From the NCBI RefSeq assembly GCF_000963885.1, contig NZ_BALE01000015.1, forward strand, positions 37,510-101,509: a stretch of 64,000 nucleotides of DNA, written 5' to 3'. The position numbers and the translations under genes were made by a program. Below, one piece after another: positions 26,667 through 35,235 of the stretch (the stretch's first letter is position 1; each line of letters begins with the position of its first letter). The notes under the pieces were generated by a model. That model searched no databases and had not been told where the DNA came from. It saw nothing but the letters and a program-made list of their open reading frames with translations. Source of the DNA: Tanticharoenia sakaeratensis NBRC 103193 (GTDB lineage: Bacteria > Pseudomonadota > Alphaproteobacteria > Acetobacterales > Acetobacteraceae).

Positions 26667-28291
26667 TGAACGCCGGCCCATCCATGGCTTCGGCCGTGGA
26701 TCATGATCTCGACTTCCGGCTCGTCCATGATCCTGATCGCGCCGTGTTCCACACGGCCGATGGCCCGCTGACCGGCCGGCAGCTGCTGAAGGCGGCCCAT
26801 GCAACGGCCGCTGCATTGCCCGACACGCCGATCGTGCCGCTGTGCAACAGTGTTCACGGCTTCACCGTGCTGTTTCTGGCTGCGATCCTGCGCGGTCATC
26901 CGGTCCTGCTGTCCAGCGACAGGACGCCCGCGCGGTTCCTGGCGCTAGCCCGGGCCCACGATGCGACGTGCGTCGGCTTCGAGGACGACCAGGGCACGGA
27001 TCAGGCCGTCGACGGTGCCCTGATCCTGCCGAGGACGGATGGCGCTGGTGCCGAATGCGCCGATGATCCTGAGATTCCTGCCGACCGGCTGGTCGCTGTC
27101 GTCTTCACGTCCGGCAGCACGGGCGCGCCGGTTGCACATGAGAAGCGCTGGGGCGCGCTTGTCGCACGCAGCATCGCCGCGCGTGTGCTGCTCGATCCGG
27201 AGACCGCGCCTGCGACCGCGATCGGCACCGTGCCTCCCTATCATATGTACGGGTTCGAGACACTCGTCCTGCAGGCGCTGCATACGCGCGGCGCCACGGC
27301 CGTCGGTCCGGCATTCTATCCGGCGGACTGGCAGGCGCGGCTTGCCTCGGCACCTGCGCCCCGCCTTCTGGTCACGACGCCGTTGCAGTTGCGCAGCCTC
27401 ATTCGCGCGGGCCTCGTCCTTCCGGCGACTGCCCGTGTGGTCTCCGCGGCAGCGCCTCTGGACGAGGCGCTGGCGCGCGAGGCAGAGAGCGCGCTGAATG
27501 CGCCGGTGATGGAGATCTATGGTGCGACCGAAATCGGATCGGTCGCCCTGCGGCGTACGATCGAGGGTGCACGCTGGCAGCTCTACGATGGCGTCATGTT
27601 GGACGCGACAGGGGAGACCGCGACGATTGCAGCACCCGGCGCGCCCGCATATCCGCTCTCGGATGTCGTCGAAGCCGATGGCGCGGGCGGCTTTCGCCTG
27701 CTTGGACGCCTGAGCGACATGGTGAAGCTCGGCGGCAAGCGTGCGTCGCTTGCGGCACTGAACGGGGCGCTTCTGGCGATACCGGGCGTCGAGGACGGCG
27801 CGTTTCTGCCGCCGCCGGAAGACGGACCAGGTGCGCGCATGCAGGTCTTCGCATCCGTGAAAGGCGTCGCCGCGCAGGAGGTCCTGCAGGGGCTGCGCGC
27901 CGTCGTCGAGCCGGCATTCCTGCCGCGCGCCGTGCGGATCGTGGATGTGTTGCCCCGCAATGCGGTGGGCAAGCTGACGATGCAGGCCCTGCGGGAGCTG
28001 GCAGAAGCGTCGTCCGAGCGGTTCATCGGTGATTTCGTCGTGGCCGGTGATCATGCAGCGCTTCCGGGGCATTTCCCCGGACTGCCGGTCGTGCCGGGTG
28101 TGATGCTGCTCGATGCCGCTATGACGCTCGCAGGCGTGAAGCCTCCGGCGCGGATCGATCTCGTCAAGTTTGTCCGTCCCGTAGGGTCGGACATGCAGGT
28201 CAGGTTCTTTCTGAAGGATGATGGCGACAAGCTGCGACTGACCGGGCGGCAGGACGATGCGATCGTCCTGCGCGCCGTCATCTCCAGATGA
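26666..28291 (+). CDS. AMP-ligase fused to a hot-dog dehydratase
   Basis: A 541-residue fusion. Residues ~1-440 are an AMP-forming acyl/aryl ligase: VVFTSGSTGAPVAHEKRWG (phosphate loop), YGATEIGSVALRR, and a C-terminal RIVDVLPRNAVGKLTM with the expected Lys. Residues ~450-541 form a small FabZ/FabA-like domain with GHFPGLPVVPGVMLLDAAM, in which His469 is the likely catalytic residue. In aryl-polyene synthesis the ligase activates the aromatic starter onto the ACP, and thioester dehydratases make the conjugated double bonds. The stop and start codons overlap neighbours on both sides. Confidence 0.82.
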   Translation: MNAGPSMASAVDHDLDFRLVHDPDRAVFHTADGPLTGRQLLKAAHATAAALPDTPIVPLCNSVHGFTVLFLAAILRGHPVLLSSDRTPARFLALARAHDATCVGFEDDQGTDQAVDGALILPRTDGAGAECADDPEIPADRLVAVVFTSGSTGAPVAHEKRWGALVARSIAARVLLDPETAPATAIGTVPPYHMYGFETLVLQALHTRGATAVGPAFYPADWQARLASAPAPRLLVTTPLQLRSLIRAGLVLPATARVVSAAAPLDEALAREAESALNAPVMEIYGATEIGSVALRRTIEGARWQLYDGVMLDATGETATIAAPGAPAYPLSDVVEADGAGGFRLLGRLSDMVKLGGKRASLAALNGALLAIPGVEDGAFLPPPEDGPGARMQVFASVKGVAAQEVLQGLRAVVEPAFLPRAVRIVDVLPRNAVGKLTMQALRELAEASSERFIGDFVVAGDHAALPGHFPGLPVVPGVMLLDAAMTLAGVKPPARIDLVKFVRPVGSDMQVRFFLKDDGDKLRLTGRQDDAIVLRAVISR

Positions 28292-29193
28292 GAGGATCGG
28301 CCGGACGGGACGCGACATGGGTTCTTCCTGAACTCGGCAACCAGTCTGCGATGGCCGTGCTCGTGGCACTCGCCCAACGTCTGGGGCGCAGGCGACTGTC
28401 ACGGCTGATCTGGCCCGTGTCGCTCTACTACCTGCTGACGCACCGGACGGCGCGCCGAGGTTCGCGCGCCTATCTGCGGCGTGTGTTTGGACGCTCGCCG
28501 ACCTGGATCGAGAGCCTGCGCCATATCCAGGCATTCGCGCTCGTCATTCTCGATCGCGTCTATTTCCTGGGCAAGCCCAATGCGGCGCCATTGACGCGCG
28601 TGTCGGGCGGCAAAGCCATTCTGGATGCACTGTCCGAGGGGCGCGGCTGTATCCTGATTGGCGCGCATATCGGATCCTTCGAGGCTCTGCGCGCTGTGGG
28701 CCGGGACGTGCGGATCCGCATGCGGATCCTGATGTATCGCGCGATCGTAGGCGGTGCGACGCGTCGTCTCGAGGCACTCGATCCGGGATACGAGGACGCG
28801 ATCATCCCAATCGGCGAGCCGGACACGATGCTGCGTGTCGCCGAAGCCCTGCGGCGGAACGAGGTCGTCGGCATGCTGGGCGACAGGGCGCCCGACATCG
28901 GCCGATACCTGCAGCGAGAACTTCTGGGCGGGGCAGTTGACCTGCCGGAAGGGCCTTTGCGGCTTGCGGCAGTGACGGGAGCGCCCGTCGTGCTGTTTCG
29001 CGCACTCCGCCTTCGGGACGGAACCTATGACGTGCGGTTCGAACCGCTGGGCATTTCGCCCGACACGGTGACGCCCCGTCGCGCCTTTGTAGATGCCGGG
29101 CTGGATCGTTACGTGGCCTGGATGGAGAACCTGTGCCGTCGCAATCCGTTCTCGTGGTTCAATTTCTACGACTTCTGGAAAGAACTGCCGTGA
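28288..29193 (+). CDS. Lysophospholipid-acyltransferase-like protein (HtrB/MsbB family)
   Basis: A 301-residue protein whose ATG overlaps the previous TGA. GAHIGSFEALR gives the H-x3-FE acyltransferase signature, and GMLGDRAPDIGRYLQRELLGG and LPEGPLRLAAVTGAPVVLF match later blocks of the lipid A acyltransferase family. Aryl-polyene clusters include such enzymes, thought to transfer the finished polyene from the ACP to a glycolipid anchor. Here that role is inferred from the overlap-coupled context. Confidence 0.82.
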   Translation: MRGSAGRDATWVLPELGNQSAMAVLVALAQRLGRRRLSRLIWPVSLYYLLTHRTARRGSRAYLRRVFGRSPTWIESLRHIQAFALVILDRVYFLGKPNAAPLTRVSGGKAILDALSEGRGCILIGAHIGSFEALRAVGRDVRIRMRILMYRAIVGGATRRLEALDPGYEDAIIPIGEPDTMLRVAEALRRNEVVGMLGDRAPDIGRYLQRELLGGAVDLPEGPLRLAAVTGAPVVLFRALRLRDGTYDVRFEPLGISPDTVTPRRAFVDAGLDRYVAWMENLCRRNPFSWFNFYDFWKELP

Positions 29194-29768
29194 GATCGCC
29201 CATTGTCCTGCTGCTCGCAACGCTCGCACTGCAGGACGCGCATGCTGCCACTTCCGTCGGCAACTCGAGTGCTTTGGGCGACGAGATCATGGCCCGGCTC
29301 GGACAGGTGCCGCAGCGTCAGCAGACATTCCACGAAACGCGCGAGATCCGGGCGCTGACCGCACCGTTGCGGAGTCAGGGCGTGCTGCTGTTCCGTCGAC
29401 CCGACTACATCGAGAAGAAGACATTGGCACCGCGGCCGGAAGATCTGGTCGTCAACGGAAGCACCATCTCGATCACGCGCGGCACGGCGCCGGCACGGCT
29501 GGTCGATGCGGCCCACAACCCCGGGCTTGCGCTGCTAGTGGCGACATTGCGCGGACCGCTCGAAGGCGATGCGGCGCTGCTGAAGCAATATTACAGGCTC
29601 GATGCGGCGGGCGATCTTGGCTCATGGACGCTGACACTGACACCTGCGCGGCCCGAAGTGGCCCGGTTCGTGCAGTCGGTCACGATGGTCGGGCATAACA
29701 ACGCGATCGCGTCCGTCCGCGTCGTGCAGGCCAACGGCGACGTGCAGACGACGACGATCGACCCTTGA
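29190..29768 (+). CDS. LolA-like outer-membrane carrier protein
   Basis: A 192-residue exported protein starting at GTG 29190 inside a GTGA overlap. The signal peptide (VRSPIVLLLATLALQDAHA) is cleaved before ATS. The body (FHETREIRAL, GVLLFRRPDYIEKKTL, LVVNGSTISI, WTLTLTP) resembles the half-open beta-barrel of LolA, a periplasmic lipid carrier. An upstream ATG at 29133 would bury the signal peptide. In this operon it probably shields the lipidated polyene between the MMPL exporter and the outer membrane. Confidence 0.8.
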   Translation: MRSPIVLLLATLALQDAHAATSVGNSSALGDEIMARLGQVPQRQQTFHETREIRALTAPLRSQGVLLFRRPDYIEKKTLAPRPEDLVVNGSTISITRGTAPARLVDAAHNPGLALLVATLRGPLEGDAALLKQYYRLDAAGDLGSWTLTLTPARPEVARFVQSVTMVGHNNAIASVRVVQANGDVQTTTIDP

Positions 29769-32104
29769 GGCCACGAGTTCGGGACCCGAGGCAGCTCGGC
29801 CTCGCGCTGGCGGCCTCGGTCGCACTGGCGCTTCTGGTCTTTCGACTGATCCCGCTGCGGCTCGACATGGCAGGATTCCTGCCGTCCGGGCACGACGTCG
29901 CGACACGCTTCCTGTTGCGCGAGGTCCGCAGCGGCATTGCCGGGACGGTCCTGTCGGTGGGCATCGACGGCGCGGACGACGCCGAACTGGCAAGACTGAG
30001 CCGGGCGTTGCAGGCCTCCCTTGTGCGTGACGCGCGCTTCGCCGCCGTCCTGAACGGATCGATCGCACCGGACGACAGCGCAGCCATACGGGATCTGTAT
30101 TTCCCCCGCCGCTACCTTCTGGCTCCCGACGGTCCGGCGCATGATTTCAGTGCGCCCGCACTGGATGCGGATTTCAGTCGCGCGCTTGACACGCTCGGAT
30201 CTTCGGCCGAGCCCGTGCTGCAGGACATCGTCCTGCGTGATCCGACCGATGCGTTCCTGCGCACCATGCAGGGCCTCCAGCCCGATACGCACGCGCGTCT
30301 CGAGGACGGTGTCTGGTTCGCGCCCGATCAGCATCGCGCGCTGCTTCTGATCCGGACGCGCGCATCCGGTATGGACATCGCAGGCCAGAAAAGCGCGCAG
30401 GATGGCATCCGGGCTGCCTTCGCAGCCGCTCATCCCGGACATGCGCGGCTGGTGCTCAGCGGGCCGGCGGCCTTCGCGGTCGAAAGTGCCGCCGGCATGC
30501 GGCACGACATCGAACTGATGTCGGTGTTTTCCACCCTGTTCGTCATCGGGGTGCTCTACTGGCGGTTCCGCTCGCTCTGGGTTCTGGCGGCGATCGGCGT
30601 GCCGTTCCTGCTGTCGCTGTCTGTCGCGATGGTCGTGGTCCGGCTGGTGTTCGGGTACGTCCACGGAATCGCCTTCGGCTTCGGCATGACGATGCTTGGC
30701 GTCGCGCTGGATTATCCGGTGCTGCTGATCGGCCATCGGGATGCGGGAGAGGCACCTCAGGCGACGTTGCGCCGCATTGCAGCCAGCCTGCGCCTTGCCG
30801 TGCTGACGGCAACGCTTGGACTGTCAGGCATGATGCTGTGCGGCCTGCCCGGGCTGGAGCAACTCGGCGTCTTCGCGGCGGCAGGGCTTCTGACGGCCGC
30901 ACTCGTCACGCTGCATCTGATGCCGCGCCTGATCGTGGCGGCCGATCTGGCACCGTCTGTCAGCGGGCCATCCACGCTGCTTGCCCGCGCCGAGCGATGG
31001 CGTCACGCCCGCGCAGTCTGCGTGCTGCCGGTCGCGGCGGCCCTTGTGATTCTCTGGCATCGTCCGCCTGTGCCTGACACGGACGTGTCCTCACTGAGCC
31101 CGATCCCGGCCGCGGCGCGCGCACAGGATGTCGCCCTGCGCCGCGAACTTGGGGCACCCGATCCGTCGCTTGTAATCGCGGTCCGCGGCACCAGCGCGCA
31201 GGAAGTGCTGGAGCGGGAGGAAGCACTGATCCCGGTGTTCGATCGTCTCCGGGCGAAGGGCGCCGTCTCCGGTTTTGAAGATGCCGCGCAGTTCTCGCCC
31301 TCGATCGCGCGCCAGCACGCCCGTGCGTTGGCGTTGCCCGACAGCGCCGCCCTGCGCGCCTCGGTCCGCACTGCGTTGGCCGGTCTGCCGTTCCAGCCGG
31401 ATGCGTTCGACGGGTTCATGGCCGATGTCGAAGCCTCGCGCCGGCAAAGCCCTCTCCAGCCAGCGGATCTGGCGCATACGCCACTGGGCGCGGCAATAGC
31501 GCCCTTGCTGTTCCAGCGTGCCGATGGCTGGTGGGGACTGGTTCTGCCGGAAGCGGTGCGAGATCGGACCGCCATTATGGCAGCGTTCGCGGGACACCCG
31601 GACGCAATGGCCATTGATCTGCATGACGCCGTCAATGGTCTGACGGCCCATCACACGGGGCTTGCCCTGCGCTGGATGGCGGCAGGCGCAGGCCTGGCGT
31701 TGGCTGTCCTGACGATCGGTCTGCGGGATGTGCGCCGGATCGCGCGCGTGCTGGCGGCGGTAGGTGCGGCGATGATCGTGCTGCTGGCCATGCTCGATCT
31801 GCGCGCAGCCCCGCTGTCGCTCATCCATCTGGTCTCGATCCAGTTCGTGCTCGGCGTCGGGCTGGATTATGCCCTGTTCCTTGCAAGGCCCCAGCTCGAT
31901 GGCCATGAACGGGCCCGCACCATGCGCACGCTTCTGACCTGCAACGTCATGACCATCCTGACCTTCGGCCTGCTCGGCTTCTGCCAGTCGGCCCTGTTGC
32001 AGGAAATCGGCACGACGGTCGCAGGCGGCGTCGCGCTCGCCATGCTGTTCGGCTTTCTGCTTGCTGGACAATTGCCGGACCGTACGACAACAAACGGCCG
32101 ATGA
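29765..32104 (+). CDS. MMPL/RND-type exporter, polyene cluster
   Basis: A 779-residue inner-membrane transporter with the 1+5+1+5 layout of MMPL proteins: a helix near residue 15, a ~200-residue periplasmic domain, five helices (around FVIGVLYWRFRSLWVLAAIGV, GMTMLGVALDYPVLLIGH), a second helix near 420, a second periplasmic domain, then five more helices with VLGVGLDYALFLARP. The paired GVALDYP/GVGLDYA segments hold the Asp-Tyr residues expected in the proton relay. TTG at 29765 overlaps the preceding TGA. Related exporters (COG4258) occur in aryl-polyene and xanthomonadin loci. Confidence 0.87.
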   Translation: MRPRVRDPRQLGLALAASVALALLVFRLIPLRLDMAGFLPSGHDVATRFLLREVRSGIAGTVLSVGIDGADDAELARLSRALQASLVRDARFAAVLNGSIAPDDSAAIRDLYFPRRYLLAPDGPAHDFSAPALDADFSRALDTLGSSAEPVLQDIVLRDPTDAFLRTMQGLQPDTHARLEDGVWFAPDQHRALLLIRTRASGMDIAGQKSAQDGIRAAFAAAHPGHARLVLSGPAAFAVESAAGMRHDIELMSVFSTLFVIGVLYWRFRSLWVLAAIGVPFLLSLSVAMVVVRLVFGYVHGIAFGFGMTMLGVALDYPVLLIGHRDAGEAPQATLRRIAASLRLAVLTATLGLSGMMLCGLPGLEQLGVFAAAGLLTAALVTLHLMPRLIVAADLAPSVSGPSTLLARAERWRHARAVCVLPVAAALVILWHRPPVPDTDVSSLSPIPAAARAQDVALRRELGAPDPSLVIAVRGTSAQEVLEREEALIPVFDRLRAKGAVSGFEDAAQFSPSIARQHARALALPDSAALRASVRTALAGLPFQPDAFDGFMADVEASRRQSPLQPADLAHTPLGAAIAPLLFQRADGWWGLVLPEAVRDRTAIMAAFAGHPDAMAIDLHDAVNGLTAHHTGLALRWMAAGAGLALAVLTIGLRDVRRIARVLAAVGAAMIVLLAMLDLRAAPLSLIHLVSIQFVLGVGLDYALFLARPQLDGHERARTMRTLLTCNVMTILTFGLLGFCQSALLQEIGTTVAGGVALAMLFGFLLAGQLPDRTTTNGR

Positions 32105-33303
32105 CCCCTCTCGTGATTTCCGCCGGCACCGCGATCAGTGCCGCGGGTGCCGGTATCGATGCCTTGCGGGCCGCGCTGCAATCACGACGCTCCGGGCTGA
32201 CTCCTTGTGACTTCGCCGGATTGGCGACCGGCTTCGTCGGGCGTGTCGAGGGCGTCGAGGCGCATGCCCTGCCGGACGCGCTGGCCCGCTTCGACTGCCG
32301 GAACAACAGGCTGGCCGACATGGCGCTGCGCCTCGACGGATTTGCCGGTGCCGTGACACAGGCTGCATCCTTCTATGGGCCTGCGCGCATCGGCGTGGTC
32401 GTCGGCACCTCGACATCCGGCATCCTGAGTGCCGAAGACGCCTGCCTGGCGCACGACCGCGAAACCGGTGCCCTGCCGGCGGACTTCGACCAGTCCCATA
32501 CGCAGGACCTGTTTTCGCTGCCGCGTTACGTCGCGGCCGCACTGGATCTGGGCGGCCCGCTGCTGACGGTCTCGAACGCCTGTGCGTCGTCGTCACGCGC
32601 CTTCGTGGACGCGCGCTACTGGATCGAGACAGGTCTGTGCGATGCCGTCGTGGTCGGCGGTGCGGACAGTCTGTGCCGGATGACGCTGCTCGGGTTCGCG
32701 TCGCTGGGCCTGGTCGCGCCGACCGCGACGAGACCCTGCGATGCAGATCGGCAGGGGATCTCGATCGGAGAAGGAGCAGGCTTCGCCCTGCTTGAGCGCG
32801 AAGGTGCGCGCGATGCCCGTACCGCGGCCGGTATCTTCGCGCGTTTTCTCGGCTATGGCGCCAGTAGCGACGGGCATCATATGTCGTCGCCCGATCCTGA
32901 AGGACGCGGCGCCGCCGTGGCGATGCAGGCGGCGCTTGAGAGGGCCGGCCTAGCGCCGGAAGACATCGGTTATATCAATCTCCACGGCACGGGCACGCTC
33001 GTGAACGACGCCATGGAGGATACCGCCGTGGCCGCCGTGTTCGGCACCGCCGTGCCATGTTCATCGACCAAGGGCTGGACGGGGCACACGCTGGGTGCGT
33101 CCGGCATTGTCGAGACGATGATCGCAGCGATCGTCCTGCGGGACGGGCTCCTGCCGGGCTGCCTGAACGTGACCTCCATTGATCCGGCGTTCCGGTCGCG
33201 CGTCCTGGATCGCAACGTGAAGAAATCGGTGCGACACGTCATGAGCAACGCGTTCGGCTTCGGCGGCACGAATTGCAGCCTGATCTTCGGAGCGGCGCCA
33301 TGA
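32101..33303 (+). CDS. Beta-ketoacyl-ACP synthase (KS), polyene elongation
   Basis: A 400-residue FabF-like condensing enzyme with a complete Cys-His-His triad: Cys161 in SNACASSS, His295 in LHGTGT and His329 in GWTGHTLGASG. It condenses malonyl-ACP with the growing chain. The next gene is a shorter partner without the triad, so the two probably form the KS/chain-length-factor heterodimer known for aryl-polyene type II PKS. ATGA overlap with the exporter stop. No second full KS gene is in the cluster. Confidence 0.88.
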   Translation: MTPLVISAGTAISAAGAGIDALRAALQSRRSGLTPCDFAGLATGFVGRVEGVEAHALPDALARFDCRNNRLADMALRLDGFAGAVTQAASFYGPARIGVVVGTSTSGILSAEDACLAHDRETGALPADFDQSHTQDLFSLPRYVAAALDLGGPLLTVSNACASSSRAFVDARYWIETGLCDAVVVGGADSLCRMTLLGFASLGLVAPTATRPCDADRQGISIGEGAGFALLEREGARDARTAAGIFARFLGYGASSDGHHMSSPDPEGRGAAVAMQAALERAGLAPEDIGYINLHGTGTLVNDAMEDTAVAAVFGTAVPCSSTKGWTGHTLGASGIVETMIAAIVLRDGLLPGCLNVTSIDPAFRSRVLDRNVKKSVRHVMSNAFGFGGTNCSLIFGAAP

Positions 33304-34079
33304 AGATCGGCGTGCGGGGCCTTGGGCTCTGGGGACCGGGGCTTGCCGGGTGGAAACAGGGGCAGGCCGTTCTGCGTGGCAATGTTCCGTTGGCCGACGC
33401 CGAATTGCCCCCGCCGGCGCCCGCATGTCTGCCGCCGAACGAGCGACGCCGCTGCGGTCCCGTGACACGGCTGGCGCTTGCGGCGGCGGCAGAGGCCTGC
33501 GTCCATGCCGACATGGACCCGGCGGAACTCGCATCGGTGTTCGCGACCTCCAACGGCGACGGGCCCGTCGTCAATGCAATCCTGTCCGCCATCGTCGCCG
33601 GCGCCGGCGAAGTATCGCCGACCCAGTTTCACAACTCGGTCCACAATGCCGCAGCGGGCTACTGGACGATCGGTCACGGCTCGATCGCACCGGCAACCGC
33701 CCTGGGATGTTACGACTGGTCGTTCGCGCAAGGCCTCATGAGAGCTGCGGCCGAAGCCGTGATCGAGAAACGGCCGGTCCTGTTCGTGGCCTATGACCAG
33801 CCCATTCCGGGCCCGATCGGGACAGTTCGCATCACGCGAAGCGCATTTGCCTGCGCACTGGTGCTCGACCCGGACGGGGCGGGGCACATGCAGCTCGATC
33901 TGCAGTATGGGGCGGGCAGGATGGATGACGATACACTTGAGATCGACCGACTGAACGACATGGCACATTTCAATCCGGCCGCGCGGAGCCTGCCGCTTCT
34001 CGCGGCCATCGCGCGCGGAGATGCGACACAGGTGCGCCTGACCTGTCGGCCCGGGCATCTGACGGTGCGCCTGTCATGA
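33300..34079 (+). CDS. Chain-length-factor-like KS partner
   Basis: A 259-residue protein related to the N-terminal half of ketosynthases (VRGLGLWGPGLAGW; VFATSNGDGPVVNAIL; PTQFHNSVHNAAAGYWTIGHGS). It lacks the active-site Cys context and the two HGTG/GH blocks, and it is much shorter than a full KS. This matches the degenerate beta-ketoacyl-synthase-like proteins of aryl-polyene clusters that pair with the KS. ATG overlaps the KS stop, which would favour stoichiometric translation. Confidence 0.78.
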   Translation: MKIGVRGLGLWGPGLAGWKQGQAVLRGNVPLADAELPPPAPACLPPNERRRCGPVTRLALAAAAEACVHADMDPAELASVFATSNGDGPVVNAILSAIVAGAGEVSPTQFHNSVHNAAAGYWTIGHGSIAPATALGCYDWSFAQGLMRAAAEAVIEKRPVLFVAYDQPIPGPIGTVRITRSAFACALVLDPDGAGHMQLDLQYGAGRMDDDTLEIDRLNDMAHFNPAARSLPLLAAIARGDATQVRLTCRPGHLTVRLS

Positions 34080-34519
34080 CGCTGGATCGGCAGGCCATCC
34101 TGCGTCTCATCCCGCATCAGGGGGCGAGCTGCCTGATCGATGCGTGCCCCGAATGGGATGCACAGACGCTCGTCGCCACGACCCGGGCGCATCTGCTGTC
34201 CGACAATCCATTGCGTCAGCACGGCCGGCTCGGGCCGATCGTCGGAGCGGAAATGGCAATGCAGGCTGCGGCCCTGCATGGGGCGTTGACGGCACCGCAT
34301 GGCGGGCCGCCGGGCTATCTCGCCGGCCTGCGCGATCTCGATCTGGCCTGCGAGCGCCTCGATGAGCCCGCATATGAAACGCTGCGGATCGAGGTTTTCC
34401 GCGAACAGGCCGATCAGGCCGGCCTGATCTATCGCTTCACGGTCTCGACGGAGGCCGGCACGCGTTTCGTGAGCGGACGGGGCACGGTGATGCTGCGCGC
34501 TTCGGGCACCCTGTCATGA
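34076..34519 (+). CDS. Hot-dog 3-hydroxyacyl-ACP dehydratase
   Basis: A 147-residue single-domain protein of the FabZ-like/COG4706 type, with LIPHQGASCLIDACPEW at the N-terminus (the PHQG...L.D pattern of this family) and a hot-dog-like second half. With the fused dehydratase domain in the AMP-ligase, the cluster has two dehydratases, as in other aryl-polyene systems where both are needed for repeated dehydration. Start and stop overlap neighbours. Confidence 0.8.
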   Translation: MTLDRQAILRLIPHQGASCLIDACPEWDAQTLVATTRAHLLSDNPLRQHGRLGPIVGAEMAMQAAALHGALTAPHGGPPGYLAGLRDLDLACERLDEPAYETLRIEVFREQADQAGLIYRFTVSTEAGTRFVSGRGTVMLRASGTLS

Positions 34520-35235
34520 AGCGCGCTCTGGTGACGGGCGGGGCAAGCCCGATCGGTGCTGCGATCTGCCGCAAGCTGGCGTCTGATGGATTGCATGTGA
34601 TCGTCCATGCGCATGCCTCACGGACGCGGGCAGAGGCGCTGGTAGCCGAGTTGCAGGCGCAGGGCGCGTCCGCTGAGGCGCTCGGCTGCGACCTGTCCGA
34701 TATCGCGGCGACCGGCTCTGCCATGCAGTCGCTTCTGGCGGACGGCGTGCCGCAGGTCGTCGTGCACAACGCCGGAACGCATGACGACGTCACCATGGCC
34801 GGGATGAGCGCGTCGCAATGGCGTGATGTTCTCTCTGTCTCGCTCGACGGATTCTATGCCGTGGTGCAGCCGCTTCTCCTCCCGATGACCCGCACGCGAT
34901 GGGGACGCATCGTCGTGCTGTCGTCAGTCGCGGCTCAACTCGGCAATCGTGGGCAGGTCAATTATGCCGCTGCAAAAGCCGGGCTCGAAGGCGCTGCACG
35001 GTCATTGTCGCGCGAAGTGGCAAGCCGGGGTATCACGGTCAATGCGGTGGCGCCCGGCATCATCGCGTCGCCGGCGACCGATACGATCATCTCGGCGGAG
35101 CAGATCGCAGGCATGGTGCCCGCACGTCGTGCAGGACAGCCCGATGAAGTCGCGGATCTGGTCGCCTTCCTGGCATCGGAACGGTCGGCCTATATCACGG
35201 GTCAGACAATTGGAATCAACGGCGGCATGGCATGA
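34516..35235 (+). CDS. 3-oxoacyl-ACP reductase (FabG-like), polyene cluster
   Basis: A 239-residue short-chain dehydrogenase. ALVTGGASPIGAAI is the NADPH-binding glycine motif, VVHNAGTH is the NNAG-like block, and Ser137, Tyr150 and Lys154 (in VNYAAAKAG) form the catalytic set. GINGGMA at the end is typical of FabG. It reduces the beta-keto group after each condensation. No enoyl reductase is present, consistent with a product that keeps its double bonds. Confidence 0.88.
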   Translation: MKRALVTGGASPIGAAICRKLASDGLHVIVHAHASRTRAEALVAELQAQGASAEALGCDLSDIAATGSAMQSLLADGVPQVVVHNAGTHDDVTMAGMSASQWRDVLSVSLDGFYAVVQPLLLPMTRTRWGRIVVLSSVAAQLGNRGQVNYAAAKAGLEGAARSLSREVASRGITVNAVAPGIIASPATDTIISAEQIAGMVPARRAGQPDEVADLVAFLASERSAYITGQTIGINGGMA

